Of a stretch of DNA of 36,874 nucleotides, positions 32,687 through 36,874 are shown in pieces. Both the position numbers and the translations under genes were made by a program. Position 1 is the stretch's first letter, and the number at the start of each line of letters is the position of its first letter. The DNA is from Acidimicrobiia bacterium (GTDB lineage Bacteria > Actinomycetota > Acidimicrobiia > Acidimicrobiales > AC-14), in the NCBI GenBank assembly GCA_023265025.1, contig JAHFUP010000052.1:1-36874 (forward strand), read 5' to 3'. The notes beneath the pieces were generated by a model. It did no database searches, had not been told where the DNA came from, and saw only the letters and a program-made list of their open reading frames with translations.

Positions 32687-33988
32687 TCACCGGGCCCGTG
32701 ACGTCCACCACAACGCCGTTCCGCCAACCGTGGCGGCGACGAGGGACGCGGCGAGCACGCCGAGCCGGGCCGAGTCCTGCAGCGGGCCGGCGTCGAAGGC
32801 CAGCTCGGCGACGAAGAGCGACACGGTGAAGCCGATGCCCGCCACCGCCGCGGTGGCCACCACCATCCCCCACGTGGAGTTCTCGGGGAGGCGGGCGACG
32901 CCGAGGCGGTGGCCCAGCCAGGCGGCGCCGGCGATGCCGGCGGTCTTGCCGAGCACCAGGCCCAGCATGACCCCGGCGGTGACGGCGACGGCGCCGGGCG
33001 CGTCGAAGGCGTCGCGCCTGAGCGTGACGCCGGCGTTGGCCAGCGCGAACACCGGCACGACGAGGAAGCTGGTCCAGGGGTGCAGGGCGTGGGCGATCCG
33101 CTCCGCCGGCGACACCGCGTGCTGTGCGAGGCGGGTCATCGTCACCAGCTCGGCCGCCGTCGGCTCGTCCGCCAGGTCGGCGGCCCAGCCTCGGGCCACC
33201 GTGGCCGGCACGAAGTTGACCGTCGGGGTGAGCAGCCCGAGCACCACGCCGGCGATGGTGGCGTGCACTCCGGAGACGAACGTCGCCAGCCACAGGGCGG
33301 CACCGAGCACGACGTAGGGGACCGTCCACACGACACCGGCGCGGTTCACGGCCAGGATGGCGAGGACGACAAGGGCGGCGAGGCCGAGGAACCCGGGGCG
33401 CAGGCCCGACGAATAGAACGCGCCGATGACGATGATCGCCCCGATGTCGTCGACGATCGCCAGCGTCAGCAGGAACAGCTTGAGCGCCGCCGGCACGCCA
33501 CGCCCGAGCACGGCGACCACGCCGACGGCGAAGGCGATGTCCGTTGCCATGGGGATGCCCCAGCCCCTCGCGCCCTCGCCGCCGGCGGTGACGGCGAGGT
33601 AGACAGCCGCCGGGACGACCATCCCGCCGACGGCGGCGATGGCCGGCATGGCCGCCGCCCTGGGGTCCCGGAGGCTCCCGTGGACCAGCTCCTGCTTGAT
33701 CTCGAGGCCGACGACGAAGAAGAAGACGGCCATGAGGGCGTCGTTGACCCAGTGCTGGAGGTCCTCACGCAGGACGTAGCGTCCGAAGCCCACGCTGACC
33801 TCTGTGTGCCAGAGGGCCTGGTAGCCGGCACTCCACGGCGAGTTGGCCCACACGAACGCGACGACCGCGGCGACGAGGAGGACGATCCCGCCGGCCGCCT
33901 CTGTGTCCAGGAACCGCTGGACGGACGTGGGCAGCCTGCGTCCGGGCAGGGCGGCTGCGGCCTGGTGGCGATCGGCGTGAGTGGGCAC
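32687..33988 (-). CDS. nhaA: Na+/H+ antiporter NhaA
   Basis: 433 residues from GTG 33988, with CAGGAG eight bases upstream (a longer frame starts at 34060). Family marks: FLDTEAAGGIVLLVAAVVAFVWAN, FFFVVGLEIKQELVHGSLRD, GIPMATDIAFAVGVVAVLG, LTLAIVDDIGAIIVIG with the paired Asp residues, and GIGFTVSLFVAELAF. It expels Na+ or Li+ in exchange for two protons. It follows the NAD-kinase-like gene by about 95 bases and may form its own unit. Confidence 0.96.
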   Translation of the reverse strand: MPTHADRHQAAAALPGRRLPTSVQRFLDTEAAGGIVLLVAAVVAFVWANSPWSAGYQALWHTEVSVGFGRYVLREDLQHWVNDALMAVFFFVVGLEIKQELVHGSLRDPRAAAMPAIAAVGGMVVPAAVYLAVTAGGEGARGWGIPMATDIAFAVGVVAVLGRGVPAALKLFLLTLAIVDDIGAIIVIGAFYSSGLRPGFLGLAALVVLAILAVNRAGVVWTVPYVVLGAALWLATFVSGVHATIAGVVLGLLTPTVNFVPATVARGWAADLADEPTAAELVTMTRLAQHAVSPAERIAHALHPWTSFLVVPVFALANAGVTLRRDAFDAPGAVAVTAGVMLGLVLGKTAGIAGAAWLGHRLGVARLPENSTWGMVVATAAVAGIGFTVSLFVAELAFDAGPLQDSARLGVLAASLVAATVGGTALWWTSRAR

Positions 33989-34083
33989 CGGGATGGACTC
34001 CTGGCGTTGGCGAACACGGTTCAGTTCGCCGACCAGGCTTCCCGGCACTCCACCACCCATGTGTGGCTTCCCCAGTCTGACAG

Positions 34084-34980
34084 CTACAGCAGGCGGAGGC
34101 GGCGAGCCGACAGCCCGACGGTGAGCCGCTGGCCCCAGGTCAGCGAGACGGCGTCACTCTCGATCCCGTCACCGAAGAGGACCAAGCGGTCCGACTCGGC
34201 GACGATGGCCAGCTGCATGTCGCCGGCAAGCACGCCCTCGGTGTGGTCGGTGCCCGTCGCCGGCGACGGCCACGCCTCGCGGACGAACCAGCACAGGGCT
34301 GCGTCGGTTGGGCGGGGGAGCGGCAATGCGCTGTGGCGCTCGAGCCAGGCCGAACGGCACCAGCCCGTGGCACCGGTGCCGGTCCCTACTAGGAGCCCGG
34401 ACGACGACTGGCGCTCACGGATGCCCTCGCCGAGCTCGATGCGGTAGCGCGCCGACTGGTGGCCGGGGTCGCCGACGTAGACCTCGTTCAGAGCCAGGAG
34501 CTGCTGGCCGTCGTCGGTGCGGGCCTCGACCATGGACCGCAGCTCGGCGTGCCGGTCGACGTCCGCCGAGGCGGCGACGTGGAGCAGGTCGCCGGCGTCG
34601 GTCGCCCCGTGACGCACGAGCACGCCGGCGTTGCGACCCGGCTCCGGGTCGACCCCGATGACGGGCTGGCCGTCGAGGTACTTGGCCACGTTGGCCACCA
34701 GGCCGTCCTGGCCCACGACCACGACGATGTCCTCGGGGCCGAAGAGGAACCGGTCGAGGTCGCTCCGGCCGACCTGGCCCCGGCGCCAGTCGGCCGGGAT
34801 GGCGGCTCCCACGGTGGCGACCGCGCCGTGCATCGCGTGGTGGCGGGCCTCGACCTCGTCGAGGCTGCGCTCGCGGGAGCGTAGGAAGAACGCGGCCTGC
34901 TGGCGGGTGCCGTGGCGGGCGACGAGCCCGTCGAGCTCAGTCGGCCGAGTCACGACCACGACCCGGGGGGCGACGGCCAC
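34084..34980 (-). CDS. NAD kinase family protein with altered GGDG motif
   Basis: 298 residues from GTG 34980, three bases after the SPFH stop. The fold is that of ATP-NAD kinases: [10 protein letters not shown] start, [36 protein letters not shown], the conserved NE in [11 protein letters not shown] and [17 protein letters not shown]. The usual GGDGT phosphate loop reads GQDGL, so activity or substrate may differ. The length and the missing second kinase feature resemble orphan family members. Cotranscribed with the SPFH gene under an NrtR-type operator, which links it to NAD metabolism. Confidence 0.82.
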   Translation of the reverse strand: MAVAPRVVVVTRPTELDGLVARHGTRQQAAFFLRSRERSLDEVEARHHAMHGAVATVGAAIPADWRRGQVGRSDLDRFLFGPEDIVVVVGQDGLVANVAKYLDGQPVIGVDPEPGRNAGVLVRHGATDAGDLLHVAASADVDRHAELRSMVEARTDDGQQLLALNEVYVGDPGHQSARYRIELGEGIRERQSSSGLLVGTGTGATGWCRSAWLERHSALPLPRPTDAALCWFVREAWPSPATGTDHTEGVLAGDMQLAIVAESDRLVLFGDGIESDAVSLTWGQRLTVGLSARRLRLL

Positions 34981-34983
34981 CGT

Positions 34984-35979
34984 TCACCGTCCCAGCCCGA
35001 GCCGGGCCAGCACGGGAATCAGCAGGTCGGGGGTGATGCTCAGGTTGGCGATGGAGGGCAGGTTGGCGGCCAGGTCGCGGGCGGCCAGGGCCAGCAGGAC
35101 AGCGGTGTCGACGTCGCGGTAGGCGGCCAACTTGGCGACCTCGATGGCGGCATCGGCATTCCCCACGAGCGTCGTGGTGTCGGCCTGGCCGGCGGCCACG
35201 ATGCGCTGGTGGTCGGCCTGGGCCTCGGCCTGGATGCGGCCGGCGGCGGCCTGCTCCTCGGCCCGCCGCCGCTCGTTCTGGCCCCGCTGGGCGACCAGCT
35301 GCTCCTCCTGGCGGGCCAGCTCGATCTTCTGCAGCTCGTTCTCGGCGATGGCCCGCTCCCGGTGCACGGCGTCGGCCCGGCGCTCGTAGGTCGCCCGGTC
35401 GGCGTCCTGCTGCACGGCCTCGCGCGTCGGCGTCTGGAGGGCGCGCTCGACCTCCGGCTCGGCCCGCAGGGCGACGACACGAACGTCGAGGATGCCGATG
35501 CCGGTCTCCACCAGGCGAGCGTCGCCGGCGAGCCCCTCGTCGATCCGCTGGCGAACGGTGGTCAGGCCCTCGGCCAGGGCTTGGCGCAGCGGCATGTGGG
35601 CCAGCAGGTCGAGGGCGTGCTGCTGGGCCAGCTCGGTGAGGAGCCCGCCGAGCTGGTCGAGGGGGCTCGCCGTCCATCGGCCGGCCTCGGGGTCGATGCC
35701 GAAGTCGATGCGGGTCGCCGCCACCGCAGGGTTCACGACCCGGTAGGTGACCGTCGCCTGGACGGTGACGTCCTGGAAGTCGAGGGTCCGCCCGTGAAAG
35801 AGGAGCGGCTGCTCGCGGTCGTCGACCGGGACCTCGCTGAGGGCGGCGGTCAGCGGCCTGGACCAGAAGGAGACGCCGGTCCCTTCGCGTACGACCCTCC
35901 CCTTCCGCTGGTACCGGATGTACGCGGTGGGCTGGGACCGGAGGTGGCGGAGGAACACGGATCGGTGGATGTCTGCCAT
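34984..35979 (-). CDS. SPFH (band 7) domain protein
   Basis: 331 residues, ATG 35979 with AGAGGAG upstream. The first 190 residues form the SPFH domain (LRSQPTAYIRYQRKGRVV, VTVQATVTYRVVNPAVAAT, RLVETGIGILDVRVVALR). Residues about 195-275 are a charged coiled coil (RERAIAENELQKIELARQEE). No N-terminal membrane anchor is obvious. Family members scaffold membrane microdomains. Placed at the head of an operon with the NAD-kinase-like gene, directly behind an NrtR-type operator. Confidence 0.86.
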   Translation of the reverse strand: MADIHRSVFLRHLRSQPTAYIRYQRKGRVVREGTGVSFWSRPLTAALSEVPVDDREQPLLFHGRTLDFQDVTVQATVTYRVVNPAVAATRIDFGIDPEAGRWTASPLDQLGGLLTELAQQHALDLLAHMPLRQALAEGLTTVRQRIDEGLAGDARLVETGIGILDVRVVALRAEPEVERALQTPTREAVQQDADRATYERRADAVHRERAIAENELQKIELARQEEQLVAQRGQNERRRAEEQAAAGRIQAEAQADHQRIVAAGQADTTTLVGNADAAIEVAKLAAYRDVDTAVLLALAARDLAANLPSIANLSITPDLLIPVLARLGLGR

Positions 35980-35994
35980 GGGTTTGGCTCCTCT

Positions 35995-36014
35995 GTCGTC
36001 AACTAGACGATAAC
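35995..36014. promoter_or_regulatory. Imperfect second NrtR-like box
   Basis: GTCGTC (35995-36000) and GACGATAAC (36006-36014) with a five-base spacer; the inner five bases of each arm pair exactly and the right arm resembles that of the main box. It lies just upstream of the SPFH start. Confidence 0.5.
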
Positions 36015-36022
36015 TGGCCCTG

Positions 36023-36049
36023 GTGTAATCGTCAAGATGACGATTACAC
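36023..36049. promoter_or_regulatory. NrtR-type operator
   Basis: Perfect inverted repeat: GTGTAATCGTC (36023-36033), spacer AAGAT, GACGATTACAC (36039-36049). This resembles the palindromic boxes recorded for NrtR regulators (GTNATNGTC-N5-GACNATNAC). It lies between the divergent SPFH and Nudix genes, eight bases before the Nudix start, so the Nudix protein very likely controls both directions. Confidence 0.85.
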
Positions 36050-36056
36050 TGGCGAC

Positions 36057-36743
36057 GTGCCGTCGTTCCCCACGTACGCGGTGACCGTCGACCTCGTCGT
36101 GCTGACCGTGCGCGACGGCGCGCTGGCCGCCCTGCTGGTCCGCCGGGCCGCCGCGCCCTATCGCGGCCGGTGGGCCCTACCCGGCGGGTTCGTCCTTCCC
36201 GATGAGGACCTGGCCGGCGCCGCCGCCCGCGAGCTGGCGGAGGAGACCGGGCTCGTCCCCGATGCCGTCCACCTGGAGCAGTTGCGGACCTACGGTGCTC
36301 CGAAGCGTGACCCCCGGGGCCGCGTGGTGACCGTCGCCTATCTCGCCCTTCTGCCGGACCTGCCGGCGCCGGTCGCCGGCACCGACGCGGCCGCCGCCCG
36401 CTGGTGGCCGGTGGAGGGCGTGCTGGGCGAGAGCGTACGGCTGGCCTTCGACCATGAGCGCATCGTGGGTGACGGCGTCGAGCGGGCCCGGGCCAAGCTG
36501 GAGTACACGCCGCTCGGCGCGGCGTTCTGCCCGGCCGAGTTCACGATCGCCGAGCTCCGGCAGATCTACGAAGCGGTCTGGGGGACGACGCTCGACCCTC
36601 GGAACTTCCACCGCAAGGTGACGGGAACACCGGGCTTCGTCGTGGAGACGGCCGGCTCGACGACGCGGAACGGGGGTCGCCCGGCGCGGCTCTACCGGCG
36701 GGGCGAGGCCACGCTCCTGCACCCGGCCATGCTGCGACCCTGA
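36057..36743 (+). CDS. nrtR: NrtR-type Nudix regulator
   Basis: 228 residues from GTG 36057. Residues 1-140 form a Nudix domain (VTVDLVVLTVRDGALAALLV, WALPGGF) with an intact Nudix box at residues 44-66 (G-x5-E-x7-REL-x-EETGL). Residues about 150-225 form a winged helix (LGAAFCPAEFTIAELRQIYE, NFHRKVTGTPGF) as in NrtR. NrtR proteins sense ADP-ribose or related NAD breakdown products and repress NAD genes by binding 21-bp palindromes. The intact box leaves enzymatic activity possible, unlike some family members that have lost it. Confidence 0.93.
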   Translation: MPSFPTYAVTVDLVVLTVRDGALAALLVRRAAAPYRGRWALPGGFVLPDEDLAGAAARELAEETGLVPDAVHLEQLRTYGAPKRDPRGRVVTVAYLALLPDLPAPVAGTDAAAARWWPVEGVLGESVRLAFDHERIVGDGVERARAKLEYTPLGAAFCPAEFTIAELRQIYEAVWGTTLDPRNFHRKVTGTPGFVVETAGSTTRNGGRPARLYRRGEATLLHPAMLRP

Positions 36744-36874
36744 TGAGAACTAGTCCTAAAACAAGCGCATACGGCCGGGCGACCACCGCCGGCGCCCTGC
36801 GGCCCGGTGTTGGACGGTCCGCCCGGCGGGATGGGCCGCTATTGCTTGGTCTGGCGGACGCGTTGAGGCCTCCG
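36744..36874. other. Terminal stretch without a supported gene
   Basis: No coding frame with good composition and no clear terminator. The DNA is GC-rich; CCGGGC and GCCCGG form a weak widely spaced repeat only. Confidence 0.5.

Noticed and set aside
1-36874. Very frequent GCCGGC palindromes across the window
   Set aside because: Explained by Ala-Gly codons GCC GGC and high GC; no regular spacing was noticed.
1-36874. CRISPR arrays, insertion sequences or rRNA
   Set aside because: No regularly spaced repeats, transposase motifs or rRNA-like stretches were seen.

Overview
High-GC (about 70%) DNA from an actinobacterium. The G/C-ending codon use, short overlapping genes, PadR regulator, AmtB and MEDS-anti-sigma protein would fit Acidimicrobiia or a related class, but no phylogenetic marker is present, so the class is a guess.

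Positions 1-14424 (minus strand) hold one long, tightly packed operon for a contractile phage-tail-like injection system. Reading leftward from 14424 it encodes a DNA-circularisation-like baseplate protein, an unknown protein, the tail sheath, the tail tube, an assembly-type small protein, a Pro/Ala-rich protein, a gpD-type hub, a gpV-type spike, a PAAR-like tip, a gp25-type wedge protein, gpJ, a large gpI-position protein, two PASTA-like proteins, a 542-residue unknown, a 21-codon ORF and a collagen-like fibre that runs off the left edge. Most junctions are ATGA, GTGA or TGATG overlaps. No capsid, portal or terminase gene is present, and neither a tape measure nor an AAA+ ATPase is recognisable inside the window.

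Positions 14425-15786 are a decayed stretch with frameshifted ORF remains. From 15787 to 25296 come chromosomal genes: a small basic protein, a DEAD-box RNA helicase, a small beta-rich protein, a divergent PadR/methyltransferase pair with interleaved inverted repeats, a UPF0016 cation transporter, a C-terminally truncated lipase-like ORF coupled to PIN-PhoH, a DUF3565-DUF1971 fusion, a MEDS-HATPase protein, a DOPA-dioxygenase-like enzyme and the remnant of a LuxR-type response regulator.

Positions 25343-36743 are dominated by ion and nitrogen homeostasis: a CASTOR/POLLUX-like RCK channel, small membrane proteins, a CPA2 cation/proton antiporter fused to a GlnD-like degenerate HD domain plus two ACT domains, an AmtB ammonium transporter directly downstream of that fusion, NhaA, and an SPFH/NAD-kinase-like pair divergent from an NrtR-type Nudix regulator with a near-ideal operator between them. 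The antiporter-GlnD-like fusion next to amtB is the most unusual arrangement here. It suggests a transporter gated by nitrogen status, but this is an inference from domain content and gene order only.
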